The notes: generated from the sequence alone by a model not told the origin. A stretch of 64,000 nt of DNA from Natronocella acetinitrilica (GCF_024170285.1 NZ_JALJXV010000008.1:124001-188000); one strand, 5' to 3'. Positions 1-9,664 are shown, numbered from the stretch's first letter. Translations and numbers: made by a program.

Positions 1-476
1 TCTCCAAGACCCTGTCCAGCTCCCTGCGGGTGGGCTACCTGGCCGCCAGCCCGGAGGTTGCCAGGCGGGCTCTGGACATGAAACTCTTGTCCTCGCTTGC
101 CACGCCTTGCATCACCGAACGTGCGGTGCTGTTCATGCTGGAGAACGGGCAATTCCGACGGCACCTTTCCGGCGTGCGCAAGCGTCTTGCCCGTGTGCGC
201 AGGCGCGTCGTCCAGCGTCTCGAGGAGCTCGGCCTGAGAGTGGGGGACGACGGCATTGGCGGGCTGTTTGTCTGGGCAGAATTACCCGGCGGCGTGGATG
301 CGGCCGAATTGACGCGAATCGCCGCCGAAGATGGTGTCATGCTCGCGCCCGGGCATGTCTTCCGCCCAGGCGGTGAGCACGGATCCTACCTTCGCTTCAA
401 CATTGCCCACACGGATCATGCTGCGGTCTACGAGGTGCTTGGCGGAGCGATCAGGCGTCTCAGTACGCCTTCGTAG
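1..476 (+). CDS. PLP-dependent aminotransferase, C-terminal part (probably MocR/PdxR type), 5' end outside window
   Basis: The frame is open from base 3 and has lost its N-terminus off the left edge. The first visible residues read [14 protein letters not shown], the fold-type I aminotransferase motif in which the Lys (codon 6-8) forms the Schiff base with PLP and the following Arg-x-Gly-Tyr helps hold the cofactor. About 155 residues of the C-terminal small domain follow. The SKTL...LR-GY form is typical of the aminotransferase-like half of MocR regulators, but a free-standing class I/II aminotransferase is possible, because any winged-helix domain would lie outside the window. The 3' end overlaps convergent dapE by 49 bases. 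Confidence 0.75.
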   Translation, partial: SKTLSSSLRVGYLAASPEVARRALDMKLLSSLATPCITERAVLFMLENGQFRRHLSGVRKRLARVRRRVVQRLEELGLRVGDDGIGGLFVWAELPGGVDAAELTRIAAEDGVMLAPGHVFRPGGEHGSYLRFNIAHTDHAAVYEVLGGAIRRLSTPS

Positions 477-1570
477 ATGACGCTGAGGGTATCAAGATCG
501 CTCACCGACACGTGCTCATCGATCTGGTGGATGCTGGCGTTTACCGGACCGAGTTCCACCACCTGGGCACCGGTGGGGGCGATGAAGCGACCATCCGAGG
601 TGCCGCCGGCGGTGGACAGGGTCGGTGCATTGCCGGTGGCCTCCTTGATGGCGCCCGCGGTCGCCTCCACCAGGGCACCTTCGGCGGTCACAAATGGCCG
701 TGCGGAGACTGTCCAGTCGATGGCGTAGTCAAGTTGATGACGGTCGAGGATGGCCACGATCTCTGCTTGCAGCTGCTCGGCGGTCCACTCGGTGGAAAAC
801 CGCAGATTGAACAGCAAGTCCACCTCGCCGGGAATCACGTTGGTCGCGCCAGTGCCGCCGTTGATGTTGGAAATCTGAAAGGTTGTGGGCGGAAAGGCTT
901 CGTTACCGTCGTCCCAGTGACGGGCGCCCAGTTCCACCAGGGCCGGGCCGAGCAGGTGAATGGGGTTCGCCGCCTTGTGCGGGTAGGCCACATGGCCTTG
1001 CCTGCCCCGCACGGTCAGCCGCCCGTTCAACGACCCGCGACGACCATTCTTGATGATGTCGCCGACCCGGGCCTCGCTGCTGGGTTCGCCCACCAGGCAC
1101 CAGTCGATCTTCTCACAGCGCTGCTCCAGCACCTCGACCACCCTCACGGTGCCATCCACCGACGGGCCTTCCTCGTCGCTGGTAATCAGCAGGGCAATGG
1201 AGCCGTCGTGGTCGGGATGCCGGTCGACAAAGCGTTCCAGGGCGGTGATGAAGGCGGCGATGCTGCCCTTCATGTCTGCGGCACCCCGACCATAGAGCAG
1301 ACCGTCTCGTATCGTGGGTTCGAAGGGTGGTGATGACCAGCGCGCCTCGGGGCCCGTTGGTACCACGTCCGTGTGGCCCGCGAAGGCCAGCAAGGGGCCG
1401 TTGTCACCGCGTCGTGCCCAAAGGTTGGTGACATCGTTGAATCGCATCCATTCAGGCTTGAAGCCCAGGGCTTCAAGCCGCTCCTGAATCAATCGTTGGC
1501 AGCCCGCATCGTCAGGTGTGACGGAGCGCCGCCGGATGAGATCGCAGGCCAGATCCAGCGTGTCACTCAT
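428..1570 (-). CDS. dapE: Succinyl-diaminopimelate desuccinylase DapE
   Basis: Hydrolyses N-succinyl-LL-diaminopimelate to LL-diaminopimelate and succinate in the succinylase branch of lysine and meso-DAP synthesis. It is a cytoplasmic di-zinc M20 peptidase-family enzyme. The 380-residue product is full length. Visible metal and catalytic residues are AGHTDVV (His66, Asp68), GRGAADMKG (Asp99), the SDEEGPS glutamates (about 132-133), GEPSS and a C-terminal SIHQIDEH histidine. I start at the ATG at 1570 (MSDTLDL) rather than 14 codons upstream because family proteins begin there. It is the last gene of map-glnD-dapC-dapD-yffB-dapE, overlaps yffB by 8 bases, and its end overlaps the convergent aminotransferase gene. 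Confidence 0.96.
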   Translation of the reverse strand: MSDTLDLACDLIRRRSVTPDDAGCQRLIQERLEALGFKPEWMRFNDVTNLWARRGDNGPLLAFAGHTDVVPTGPEARWSSPPFEPTIRDGLLYGRGAADMKGSIAAFITALERFVDRHPDHDGSIALLITSDEEGPSVDGTVRVVEVLEQRCEKIDWCLVGEPSSEARVGDIIKNGRRGSLNGRLTVRGRQGHVAYPHKAANPIHLLGPALVELGARHWDDGNEAFPPTTFQISNINGGTGATNVIPGEVDLLFNLRFSTEWTAEQLQAEIVAILDRHQLDYAIDWTVSARPFVTAEGALVEATAGAIKEATGNAPTLSTAGGTSDGRFIAPTGAQVVELGPVNASIHQIDEHVSVSDLDTLSVIYEGVLRRLIAPPSTS

Positions 1571-1913
1571 GGAGGAGGCTCTCCCGGTAGTCCGCTTCCC
1601 TGAAGCCGGCAATGCATGCGTTGGGTGCTTGCAGTATCGGCCGTTTGATCAGGGTGGGGTATTCCATCAGCAGCCTCAGCAGATCGCCGCTGCCAGCGCG
1701 TTCCCGGTCCTTGGCATCCAGTTCCCGCCAGGTGGTGCTGCGCCGATTCACCAATGTGTCTGGCCCGTGCACGTCAATCCACCGCTCCAGCAGCGCTGCA
1801 TCCACGCCGGCTTCCCGCAGATCATGGAAGCGAAAGGTCAGGCCGTTGGCTTCCAGGAACTTGCGTGCCTTGCGGCAGCTGTCGCAGCTCTTGATGCCGT
1901 AGAGGACAATCAC
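1563..1913 (-). CDS. yffB: ArsC/Spx-family protein YffB
   Basis: A 116-residue thioredoxin-fold protein of the ArsC/Spx/MgsR family. It opens with [20 protein letters not shown] and has the family-typical [10 protein letters not shown] and PTLIKRPIL segments. E. coli YffB is about the same length and its physiological substrate is not established; a glutathione-dependent thiol reductase role has been suggested. Here the active-site loop reads CDSC (CxxC), whereas as I recall E. coli YffB has CDTI with a single Cys. It lies 19 bases after dapD and overlaps dapE by 8 bases, a linkage also found in Pseudomonas. Assignment to the family is firm; function is not. Confidence 0.88.
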   Translation of the reverse strand: MIVLYGIKSCDSCRKARKFLEANGLTFRFHDLREAGVDAALLERWIDVHGPDTLVNRRSTTWRELDAKDRERAGSGDLLRLLMEYPTLIKRPILQAPNACIAGFREADYRESLLHE

Positions 1914-1932
1914 GACTCCCTCCGAAGGCGCC

Positions 1933-2751
1933 TCAGGGGCGCAGCAGTTCGTTGATGCTGACTTTCGCCCGCGTGCGCTCGTCCACCTGCTTGATGATCA
2001 CGGCGCAGTACAGGCTGTGCGTACCGTCCTTCGCCGGCAGGTTGCCGGGCACAACCACCGCGCCCTTCGGAACGCGGCCATAGGTGACCTCACCGGTCTC
2101 CCGATTGTAGATCTTGGTACTCTGGCCGATGTAGACACCCATGGAGATCACCGCACCCTCTTCGACAATGACCCCCTCGACAACCTCGGAGCGGGCACCC
2201 ACGAAGACGTTGTCCTCGATTATCACCGGGTTCGCCTGCAGCGGTTCGAGCACACCGCCGATGCCGACACCGCCGGAGAGGTGCACGCCCTTGCCGATCT
2301 GTGCGCAGGACCCCACGGTTGCCCACGTATCCACCATGGTTCCCTCATCCACGTAGGCGCCTATGTTCACGTACGAGGGCATCAGTACCGCACCAGGTGC
2401 AATGTAAGAGCCGCGGCGAGCCACGGCCGGCGGCACCACGCGCACGCCGCCGTCGCGGAATTGCTGGGAATTGTAGTCGGTGTACTTGAGTGGAACCTTG
2501 TCGAAGTAGTTGATGGCTCCGGTGCGCATGACGGTGTTGTCGTGCAGACGGAAAGACAGCAGCACGGCTTTCTTCAGCCACTGGTTCACCACCCAGTCGC
2601 CATCACGCTTCTCCGCAACCCGGGCTTCGCCGCTATCCAGCAGAGCGAGGGCGGCCTCCACCGCTTCGCGCACCTCGGCGGGGGCCGTGGCGGGGTTGAA
2701 TTCGGCGCGCTTTTCGAAAGCGCTCTCGATGACAGACTGCAGTTGCTCCAT
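1933..2751 (-). CDS. dapD: Tetrahydrodipicolinate N-succinyltransferase DapD
   Basis: Transfers succinyl from succinyl-CoA to tetrahydrodipicolinate in lysine/DAP synthesis. The 272-residue protein has the alpha-helical N-terminal domain ([18 protein letters not shown]) followed by left-handed beta-helix hexapeptide repeats from about residue 105 to 235 (for example [19 protein letters not shown] and [18 protein letters not shown]). Length and ends match the E. coli enzyme (274 residues). It sits 39 bases after dapC and 19 before yffB on the same strand, so the succinylase steps DapD, DapC and DapE are co-transcribed. Confidence 0.97.
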   Translation of the reverse strand: MEQLQSVIESAFEKRAEFNPATAPAEVREAVEAALALLDSGEARVAEKRDGDWVVNQWLKKAVLLSFRLHDNTVMRTGAINYFDKVPLKYTDYNSQQFRDGGVRVVPPAVARRGSYIAPGAVLMPSYVNIGAYVDEGTMVDTWATVGSCAQIGKGVHLSGGVGIGGVLEPLQANPVIIEDNVFVGARSEVVEGVIVEEGAVISMGVYIGQSTKIYNRETGEVTYGRVPKGAVVVPGNLPAKDGTHSLYCAVIIKQVDERTRAKVSINELLRP

Positions 2752-2790
2752 GGTCTACTCCCAGTTTGATGATCCGATCAGGTGCATTGC

Positions 2791-3987
2791 TCAGAGGCTG
2801 CGGCAGAAAAGCTTGATCCGCCGCGCCGCCTCGACGCAATCGTCCAGCGATGCAACCAGGGCCATGCGCACATGCCCGGCCCCGGGGTTGCCGACATCGG
2901 TCTGCCGTGACAGATAGCTGCCCGGTAGAACCGTCACATGGTGTTCGGCATAAAGCCTTCGGGCAAATTCAGTGTCGTCCAGCGGTGTTCGCGGCCAGAG
3001 ATAGAAGCCTGCAACCGGGCGGCGCACCTCCAGGCAGCCCTCCAGTATTCCCAGCACGGCGTCGAATTTCTGCTGATAGGCCTCGCGATTGTCGACTACG
3101 TGCTGCTCGTCTTCCCAGGCGGCGATACTGGCGGTCTGGGTCTGCTCGGGGAGGGCGCAACCATGATAGGTGCGGTAGAGCAGGAACGCCCGGATCAACT
3201 CGGCGTCACCGGCCACGAAACCAGAGCGCAGGCCGGGAGCATTGGAGCGCTTGGAAAGACTGTGGAACACCAGTAGTCGACGAAAGTCGGATAGCCCCGT
3301 CTCGAGAGCTGTCTGCAGAAAACCACGGGGTGGCGTCGCGCCGGGCGGGTAGAGCTCTGAATAGCACTCATCCGCGGCGATCACGAAATCATGTTTCTGG
3401 GCCAATTCGATGAAGCGATGCTGCAGGGCCGGTGGCATCACCGCACCGGAAGGGTTGCCGGGGCTGCACAGATACAGCAACTGACAGCGGTCCCAGTCTG
3501 CGGCGGATATCGTGTCCGGATCTGGCAGGTAGTCCGTGTCGGCAGCGCAATTGAGGAACAGCGGTTCCGCTCCCGCCAAAAGGGCGGCCCCCTCGTAGAT
3601 CTGGTAGAAGGGGTTGGGCATGCCTACCAGCGGTTTGCCGCTGCGGTCGACCACGGTCTGGGCGATGGCAAACAAGGCTTCGCGTGTGCCTGAGACGGGC
3701 AGTAACTGCTCATCCGGATCAAGTGACCCTGTGGGCAGCGAAAAACGCCGCTGTGCCCAGTTGGCAATAGCCTGCCTCAGGGCCGGCTGACCCTTGGTCG
3801 CCGGGTAGCGCGAAAGGCCATCCACTGCCCCTGTGAGTGCGTCCACTACCTGCGACGGCGTTGCATGTCGCGGTTCGCCGATACCAAGGCTGATGGCTTT
3901 CAGGTCTGTCGGTGGCTGTACCCCCTGGAACAGGCTTCGCAGGCGCTCGAAGGGGTAGGGCTGTAGGCGTTGCAGATCCGGGTTCAT
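2791..3987 (-). CDS. dapC: Succinyldiaminopimelate transaminase DapC
   Basis: PLP-dependent class I aminotransferase of 398 residues that interconverts N-succinyl-2-amino-6-ketopimelate and N-succinyl-DAP using glutamate. The PLP lysine lies in FHSLSKRSNAPGLRSGF, and the N-terminal MNPDLQRLQPYPFERL is characteristic of the proteobacterial DapC subfamily rather than ArgD. Placement between glnD (10 bases upstream) and dapD supports the specific substrate, since E. coli lacks a dedicated dapC here while Pseudomonas has it. The C-terminal Arg-containing segment GHVRMALVA is intact. Confidence 0.94.
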   Translation of the reverse strand: MNPDLQRLQPYPFERLRSLFQGVQPPTDLKAISLGIGEPRHATPSQVVDALTGAVDGLSRYPATKGQPALRQAIANWAQRRFSLPTGSLDPDEQLLPVSGTREALFAIAQTVVDRSGKPLVGMPNPFYQIYEGAALLAGAEPLFLNCAADTDYLPDPDTISAADWDRCQLLYLCSPGNPSGAVMPPALQHRFIELAQKHDFVIAADECYSELYPPGATPPRGFLQTALETGLSDFRRLLVFHSLSKRSNAPGLRSGFVAGDAELIRAFLLYRTYHGCALPEQTQTASIAAWEDEQHVVDNREAYQQKFDAVLGILEGCLEVRRPVAGFYLWPRTPLDDTEFARRLYAEHHVTVLPGSYLSRQTDVGNPGAGHVRMALVASLDDCVEAARRIKLFCRSL

Positions 3988-3997
3988 GGTCGTCGAT

Positions 3998-6691
3998 TCA
4001 CAGACCGGTGGCGCGTTCGGCGAGGTTGGAACGTTCGTCCAGCAGATCGATCAGGGCGTCGCGGATACAATCGAACTGCTCCGGACGGCTCAGTGGCCTG
4101 TTGTCCTCGTCGGTGACAAAAAACACGTCCTCGACCCGGGCACCGATGGTGGCGATCTTGGCGTTCTGCAGGCGGAAGCCGCACTGGGCGAAGCCGTATC
4201 CGACACGGGCCAGCAGACCCGGCCTGTCGCCGGTAATGAGTTCCATCACCGTGCGCTCATTGGTTTCATCGGGGCTGAAGTTGATCTCGGTCTTGATCGT
4301 GAAGCTGCGCAGCTGCCTGGGGACTGGTCGCCTGGCCGGCGGACACAGTCTGGTCTGTTGCAGTGCTGCTTGCAGACGCCCGGCGATCTCGTCGATACGC
4401 CAGGTTTCCCGCGCGGGTTCGCCGTCGTCCTCCAGGACCAGATAACTGTCCAGCGTGTGGCCGTGTTCGGTGGTAATGATACGGGCGTCCTGGATATTCA
4501 GATTCAGCTGGTCGAGTGCCTGTACCGTCTGGGCAAAGACATGGTCGCGGTCCTCCGTATACACGAACACCTCTGTGCCACCGCGCGCGCTCTGGGCGTC
4601 CACAAGTACTAAAGGTAACTCCTCGGGTCTCGTCCGGGCGATGGCTTCCGTATGCCAGGCTATTTCTTCCGCGGAATAGCGCAGGAAGTAATCGTCGGTG
4701 AAGTGTCGCCAGATGGATTTCACCGACATGTGGTGCAGGCCCATCACCTTGAGCCGGCGCCTTGCCTGCTGCTGGGTTTCCCGAACCAGTTCCTCATTGT
4801 CGATGGGGTGCTCCAGGCCGCGCCGCAGTGCCCGTGTGGTTGCCGTGTAGAGTTCCATCAGCAACGAGTCGCGCCAGGAGTTCCAAAGCCCCGGGTTGGT
4901 TGCGCGGATATCCGCCACGGTGAGCAGGTAGAGGTAGTCAAGCCTGACCCGATCGCCCACCTGGCGGGCGAAACGACTGACCACTTCCGGGTCGGAAATA
5001 TCCTTGCGCTGGGCGGTCATGGACATCAGCAGATGATGGCGCACCAGCCAGGCCACCAGGCGGGCGTCGTATTGACTGAGCCCATGGTGGATGCAGAACT
5101 CGTAGGCATCGTCGGCGCCCAGTTCGGAGTGATCGCCGCCGCGACCCTTGGCAATATCGTGAAAGATTCCCGCCAGGTAGAGCAGCTCGGTCTTGGGCAA
5201 GCGCTGCATGATGGTGTTGCAGAACGGCAATTCGTCTGCGTGCTCATCAATGGCGAAGCGGCGCAGGTTACGCACCACGAACAGAGTGTGAGAGTCAACC
5301 GTGTAGGCATGGAACAGGTCATATTGCATCCGGCCGCTGATTGCGCCGAATGCCGGAATGTAGCGGGCGAGCACACCATAACGGTGCATCCGCCGCAATT
5401 CATGGGTGAGCCCGCGGGGTTGACGCATGATCTCCATGAACAGGCTGCGACAGCGCAAATCCCGACGAAACTTGTCGTCGATGAGGTGGCGACTGTCGCG
5501 AATGAGGCGAATAGTGGACGCGCGCACACCTTTGAGCTCCGGGTGCTGCTGCATCAGCAAGAAGGCTTCCAGCAGCGCAAACGGATAGCGCTTGAAGACA
5601 TTTCCGTGGGTGACTTCGAGAAACCCCTTTCGCGCCTGGAAGCGTTTGTTAAGCAGTTGCGGTGGCTCCACGTCGTCGACGTAGAGAATGGCTTCCTGAA
5701 AGAGTTGCAGCAGCATTTCGTTGAGCCGGCCCAGGTCGGCGACCGTTCGGAAGTAGCGCTGCATGAGCTGTTCGACACCCAGGGTATGGTCCTGGTCGGC
5801 GTAACCGAATTGCTTGGCAAGTGCGGTCTGGTGGTCGAACAGCAGCCGGTCCTCGCGTCTTCCCGCCAGCAGGTGCAGGGCAAAGCGGATATCCCACAGA
5901 AAGTTCTGGCCGCTGATCAGTTCTTCATATTCGGATTCGTTCAGGAAGCCCTGGCCGACCAGATCCCGCAATGTTTCGGCGCCAAAGTGCCGCTTGGCGA
6001 CCCAGCCCACCATCTGGATATCGCGCAGTCCGCCGGGGCTCTCCTTGATATTGGGTTCCAGATTGTGGGCGGTATCGTGATACTTGAGGTGCCGCGCCTC
6101 CTGCTCGGCCAGCTTTGCGGCAAAGAAGTCGCGGCTTGCCCAGACATGTGCTGGCGCTGTCGCCTCGCGCATATCGTCGAATAGCGTCTCCGCGCCGGCG
6201 AGGAGGCGTGATTCCATGATGTTGGTGGCGACGGTGATATCCGCGGTGGATTCCCGAACGCAATCTTCAACCGTCCGAACGCTATGGCCGACCTCAAGGC
6301 CGATGTCCCATAGAGAGGTGATGAAGCGCTCGATCCGGCTTGACAGGTCCTTGCCGCAGTCGGCCGGGATCAGAACCATGATGTCGATATCCGATCCGGG
6401 GTGAAGTTCACCGCGACCGTAGCCGCCTACCGCCACCAGGGCTGCGTTCCCGGTCTCGCCATCCATGAGGCGCTGCCAGGCGCGGCCCAGGACCTGGTCG
6501 ATCAGCCAGCTGCGTTGTGGAACGACCAGTCGGGCGGGCGTGCCCTCGCGGAAGCGCCCCTCCAGCATGGCGTCCCCGGCTTCGAGGCAGTGGCGGAACG
6601 CTTTGACAGGAGCCGTTCCGGCGGCTAGACGGGCGTCCAGATCTGTCGGATCGAATAGCAGTGCGTCTACATCGGCGTGCACGATTGCCAT
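3998..6691 (-). CDS. glnD: Bifunctional [protein-PII] uridylyltransferase/uridylyl-removing enzyme GlnD
   Basis: Nitrogen sensor that uridylylates PII proteins at low glutamine and deuridylylates them at high glutamine. The 897-residue protein shows the full architecture: nucleotidyltransferase motif GGYGRGELHPGSDID (89-103), HD domain with FHDIAKGRGGDHS near residue 510 for the uridylyl-removing activity, and two C-terminal ACT domains beginning near residues 705 and 814 for glutamine sensing. It starts at an ATG 15 bases after map and is followed after 10 bases by dapC. No key motif is missing. Confidence 0.97.
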   Translation of the reverse strand: MAIVHADVDALLFDPTDLDARLAAGTAPVKAFRHCLEAGDAMLEGRFREGTPARLVVPQRSWLIDQVLGRAWQRLMDGETGNAALVAVGGYGRGELHPGSDIDIMVLIPADCGKDLSSRIERFITSLWDIGLEVGHSVRTVEDCVRESTADITVATNIMESRLLAGAETLFDDMREATAPAHVWASRDFFAAKLAEQEARHLKYHDTAHNLEPNIKESPGGLRDIQMVGWVAKRHFGAETLRDLVGQGFLNESEYEELISGQNFLWDIRFALHLLAGRREDRLLFDHQTALAKQFGYADQDHTLGVEQLMQRYFRTVADLGRLNEMLLQLFQEAILYVDDVEPPQLLNKRFQARKGFLEVTHGNVFKRYPFALLEAFLLMQQHPELKGVRASTIRLIRDSRHLIDDKFRRDLRCRSLFMEIMRQPRGLTHELRRMHRYGVLARYIPAFGAISGRMQYDLFHAYTVDSHTLFVVRNLRRFAIDEHADELPFCNTIMQRLPKTELLYLAGIFHDIAKGRGGDHSELGADDAYEFCIHHGLSQYDARLVAWLVRHHLLMSMTAQRKDISDPEVVSRFARQVGDRVRLDYLYLLTVADIRATNPGLWNSWRDSLLMELYTATTRALRRGLEHPIDNEELVRETQQQARRRLKVMGLHHMSVKSIWRHFTDDYFLRYSAEEIAWHTEAIARTRPEELPLVLVDAQSARGGTEVFVYTEDRDHVFAQTVQALDQLNLNIQDARIITTEHGHTLDSYLVLEDDGEPARETWRIDEIAGRLQAALQQTRLCPPARRPVPRQLRSFTIKTEINFSPDETNERTVMELITGDRPGLLARVGYGFAQCGFRLQNAKIATIGARVEDVFFVTDEDNRPLSRPEQFDCIRDALIDLLDERSNLAERATGL

Positions 6692-6706
6692 CAGCGCTGG
6701 GAAACC

Positions 6707-7489
6707 TCAGTTCGGCATAACGCCAGGGGTTTCCCCCTCGCGCAGAGTCAGGACTTCGAATCCATCGGCGGTTACCAGAATGGTATGTTCCCATTGAGCG
6801 GACAGGCTGTGATCCTTGGTCACTACCGTCCAGTCGTCCTTCAGCAGGCGGGTCTCCTTGCGACCGGCGTTCACCATTGGCTCGATGGTGAAGCACATGC
6901 CCTCCTTGAGGGCCATTCCCGTGCCGGGCTCTCCATAATGCAATACCTGGGGATCCTCATGGAACTGGCGTCCGATGCCATGGCCACAATATTCCCGCAC
7001 CACGGAATAATTGTGGCTCTCCGCCAGTTGCTGGATCACGTGACCGATATCTCCGAGATGGGCGCCGGGACGCACCAGCCTGATCCCTTCCCACATGCAG
7101 GCATGGGCGACTTCGCTCAGGCGCTTGCCAAGTACCGGTGGCTCGCCGATGAAGAACATCCGGCTGGTGTCACCGTGATAACCGTCCTTGATCACCGTGA
7201 TATCGATGTTGAGAATGTCGCCTTTCTTCAGGCGCTTGGGCCCTGGAATGCCATGGCAGACCACATGATTGACCGACGTGCAGATTGACTTGGGGAAGCC
7301 ACGATAGTTAAGGGGTGCCGGCACGCAATCAAGTTCATCGACGATAAACTCGTGGCAGATCCGGTCCAGTTCCTCGGTGGTGACTCCCGGCGCAACATGT
7401 GGCTCGATCATGTTCAGCACGCTGGCCGCCAGACGGCCTGCAACGCGCATCTTCTCGATCTCTTCTCCACTCTTGATGGTAACTGCCAT
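6707..7489 (-). CDS. map: Type I methionine aminopeptidase
   Basis: Removes the initiator methionine from nascent proteins. The 260-residue type Ia enzyme carries the metal ligands in NIDITVIKDGYHGDTS (two Asp), GHGIGRQFHE (His), FTIEPM (Glu) and WEHTILVT (Glu), and starts MAVTIKSGEEIEKMR as in E. coli. It heads the leftward operon and is divergent from rpsB, the same head-to-head map/rpsB arrangement as in enterobacteria and pseudomonads. Confidence 0.97.
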   Translation of the reverse strand: MAVTIKSGEEIEKMRVAGRLAASVLNMIEPHVAPGVTTEELDRICHEFIVDELDCVPAPLNYRGFPKSICTSVNHVVCHGIPGPKRLKKGDILNIDITVIKDGYHGDTSRMFFIGEPPVLGKRLSEVAHACMWEGIRLVRPGAHLGDIGHVIQQLAESHNYSVVREYCGHGIGRQFHEDPQVLHYGEPGTGMALKEGMCFTIEPMVNAGRKETRLLKDDWTVVTKDHSLSAQWEHTILVTADGFEVLTLREGETPGVMPN

Positions 7490-7564
7490 TCGGTTGAGAC
7501 CTGTTGGTTCATGGGGCTGGTTGTCAAGGCGGCGCCAGCGGACGGTGGCCGCGTCAGCCGCATT

Positions 7565-7592
7565 ACTCTACACGCTGATGCCGGGGGTACAA
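7565..7592 (-). promoter_or_regulatory. Candidate sigma-70 promoter for map-glnD-dap operon
   Basis: On the minus strand TTGTAC (7592-7587) is followed after 16 bases by TAGAGT (7570-7565), which would start transcription near 7558, about 70 bases before the map ATG. The hexamers are recognisable but not strong. This was read by eye only. Confidence 0.4.
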
Positions 7593-7729
7593 TCTTCGGC
7601 GCACTCGCCCGGGCTGGCATTGAACGGCACCAGAGTACGCAATTTCGCTGCGACTGAATCACCGCGGCGAGGGTGTCAGCCAACGGTCGGTATCGTTGCC
7701 TGCGCTTCACCCTGGAGGGCGCGCCAAAA

Positions 7730-7764
7730 TTGTCGCAAACACCCATGTATGGTATAAAGCGCGC
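7730..7764 (+). promoter_or_regulatory. Sigma-70 promoter of rpsB-tsf with GC-rich discriminator
   Basis: TTGTCG (7730-7735), 17 bases, then TATAAA (7753-7758), followed immediately by the GC run GCGCGCGCC. A near-consensus -10 with a GC-only discriminator is the usual design of ribosomal promoters that respond negatively to ppGpp/DksA. The predicted start is near 7765. The 7490-7729 stretch holds only the map promoter candidate and no supportable gene. Confidence 0.7.
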
Positions 7765-7918
7765 GCCGAACAGGCAAACCACCAATTACTTGTCGGCACA
7801 CGTTCACGCGGCCCCGGGCCGCTTGAGAATCCGCACATGCACCGTCACATGCAATGGGTTGCCCTCCGGGGTTTTTGCATGCCGGGTGCATGGAGGCCCA
7901 AACCCAAGGAGCAGTCCA
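7765..7918 (+). promoter_or_regulatory. Long rpsB 5' leader (possible S2 autoregulatory leader)
   Basis: About 154 untranslated bases separate the predicted start from the rpsB TTG. In gammaproteobacteria the rpsB leader is a known target of S2-mediated autocontrol, so a structured element is expected here. I did not fold it, and the assignment rests on position and length. The Shine-Dalgarno AAGGAG is at 7906-7911, 7 bases before the TTG. Confidence 0.4.
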
Positions 7919-8695
7919 TTGGCTAACGTATCCATGCGAGAAATGCTGGAGGCCGGCGTTCACTTCGGTCACCAGACGCGCTACTGGAATCCGAAAATGG
8001 CCCCGTTCATTTTCGGCGAGCGCAACAAGATCCACATCATCAACCTGGAAAAATCCCTGCCTCTGTATCAGGAAGCCCTTAATTATATGGGCAAGCTGGC
8101 CGCGGACGGCGGGCGTATCCTGTTCGTCGGCACCAAGCGTCCGGCTCGTCAGGCCGTGCGTGAAGAGGCCGAGCGTTGTGGCATGCCATTCGTCGATCAC
8201 CGCTGGCTTGGCGGCATGATGACCAACTTCCGCACGGTCAAGCAGTCCATTCGCCGACTGAAAGACCTTGAGCAGCAAGAGCAGGACGGCACCTTCCGCA
8301 AGGTTGTCAAGAAAGAAGCGCTCATGCTGACCCGTGAGAAGGACAAGCTGGATCGCTCCCTGTCCGGTATCAAGTTCATGGAGCGTCTGCCCGATGCCCT
8401 GTTCGTCATTGATGTCGGCTTCGAGAAAATCGCCGTTCAGGAAGCGCGGAAGCTCGGTATCCCGGTCATTGGTGTCGTGGATACCAATAACGAACTGCGT
8501 GGCATCGACTACGTGATTCCCGGCAATGACGACGCTATCCGCGCCATTCGCCTCTACCTGAAGGGTGCCGCTGACGCCATTCTCGACGCCAAGGCGTCGT
8601 CGGTGCGGCCTGGCAGTGAGTCGGATGATTTTGTCGAGTTGCGCGAAGGCGCCGAATCCGGAACTGACGCAGAGCAGACCGGCGCCACCCACTAG
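7919..8695 (+). CDS. rpsB: 30S ribosomal protein S2
   Basis: Small-subunit protein S2. The product (258 residues) aligns throughout with E. coli S2, with motifs [32 protein letters not shown] and [13 protein letters not shown] place the start at TTG 7919, giving [10 protein letters not shown] to match E. coli MATVSMRDML. AAGGAG lies 7 bases upstream, whereas the next ATG (7934) would delete the conserved first five residues and put the ribosome site too far away. The C-terminal acidic/serine-rich tail is variable in the family. First gene of the large rightward operon. Confidence 0.97.
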   Translation: MANVSMREMLEAGVHFGHQTRYWNPKMAPFIFGERNKIHIINLEKSLPLYQEALNYMGKLAADGGRILFVGTKRPARQAVREEAERCGMPFVDHRWLGGMMTNFRTVKQSIRRLKDLEQQEQDGTFRKVVKKEALMLTREKDKLDRSLSGIKFMERLPDALFVIDVGFEKIAVQEARKLGIPVIGVVDTNNELRGIDYVIPGNDDAIRAIRLYLKGAADAILDAKASSVRPGSESDDFVELREGAESGTDAEQTGATH

Positions 8696-8723
8696 GGTTT
8701 CAGCGCGACCGGTTTGTCAGATG

Positions 8724-8752
8724 GGCGCCGCGGGTACAGGGCCTGCGGCGTC
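8724..8752 (+). other. Hairpin in rpsB-tsf intergenic region (possible attenuator)
   Basis: GGCGCCGC (8724-8731) pairs with GCGGCGTC (8745-8752), and three more inner pairs give an 11-bp stem with a 7-base loop. No clear U-run follows (TTCATGTACAC). A partial terminator lies between rpsB and tsf in E. coli, so an attenuating or processing role is plausible but unproven. Confidence 0.45.
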
Positions 8753-8782
8753 TTCATGTACACGTTTCAGAGGTATTCACAG

Positions 8783-9664
8783 ATGGCGATTTCCGCTGCA
8801 CAGGTGAAGGAACTGCGGGAGCGCACCGGCTCCGGCATGATGGAATGCAAGAAGGCCCTGGTCGAGACCGACGGTGATCTCGACAAGGCCGTCGAACTGA
8901 TGCGCAAGAAGGGCCTGGCGAAGGCTGACAAGAAGGCTGATCGCGTAGCCGCCGAGGGTCGCGTGGTCGCAGTTGTCAGCGAAGCCGGCAACGAGGGCGT
9001 GCTGCTTGAAGTCAATTGCGAGACGGATTTCGTCTCCAGTGGCGAGAACTTCACCGGCTTTGCCGAGCGCGTCGCCGCGATCGTGCTCGAGAGCAAGCCC
9101 GCCGATGTGGCGGCGCTGCTGGCGCTGCCGTATGGTGGCGGCAACGATGTGCAGACGGCACAGAAGGAACTGGTGGCAAAGATCGGCGAGAACGTGCAGG
9201 TACGCCGCTTCACCCGTTTCGAAAGCGCCTCTGGCAAACTCTACTATTATCTCCACGGCACCCGCATCGGCGTGATGGTCGAACTGCAGGGTGGTGATGA
9301 GGCCTTGGGCCGTGATATCGCCATGCATGTCGCAGCGAGCAACCCGGTTTGCGTGAACGAAGACGGCATGCCGGCCGAGACACTGGAAAAGGAGCGCGAG
9401 ATTCTCCGTGCCCAGGCCCAGGACAGCGGCAAGCCTGCCGAAATCATCGAGAAGATGATCGAAGGCCGTGTAAAGAAGTTTCTCAAGGAGACGACGCTCG
9501 TCGGTCAGCCTTTCGTCAAGGATCCGGACCAGACCGTCGGCCAGTTGCTCAAGGGCGCCAATGCGCAGGTGTTGAGCTTCTCCCGTCTTGAAGTGGGAGA
9601 GGGTATCGAGAAGGCCGAGGGGAACTTCGCCGAAGAGGTCATGGCGCAGGTCCGGGGGTCCTGA
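8783..9664 (+). CDS. tsf: Translation elongation factor Ts
   Basis: Guanine-nucleotide exchange factor for EF-Tu. The 293-residue protein starts [20 protein letters not shown], with the TDF core in [15 protein letters not shown] and the C-terminal GEGIEK segment. The ATG at 8783 is preferred over the upstream in-frame ATG at 8714 because EF-Ts proteins begin at this motif and AGAGGT lies about 8 bases before it. It follows rpsB by 87 bases that contain a hairpin. Confidence 0.97.
   Translation: MAISAAQVKELRERTGSGMMECKKALVETDGDLDKAVELMRKKGLAKADKKADRVAAEGRVVAVVSEAGNEGVLLEVNCETDFVSSGENFTGFAERVAAIVLESKPADVAALLALPYGGGNDVQTAQKELVAKIGENVQVRRFTRFESASGKLYYYLHGTRIGVMVELQGGDEALGRDIAMHVAASNPVCVNEDGMPAETLEKEREILRAQAQDSGKPAEIIEKMIEGRVKKFLKETTLVGQPFVKDPDQTVGQLLKGANAQVLSFSRLEVGEGIEKAEGNFAEEVMAQVRGS

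Noticed and set aside
4652-6184. 510-codon plus-strand frame opposite glnD
   Set aside because: Shadow frame arising from third-position GC bias.
7676-8692. 338-codon minus-strand frame opposite rpsB
   Set aside because: Covers the rpsB promoter and coding region with no protein-like features.
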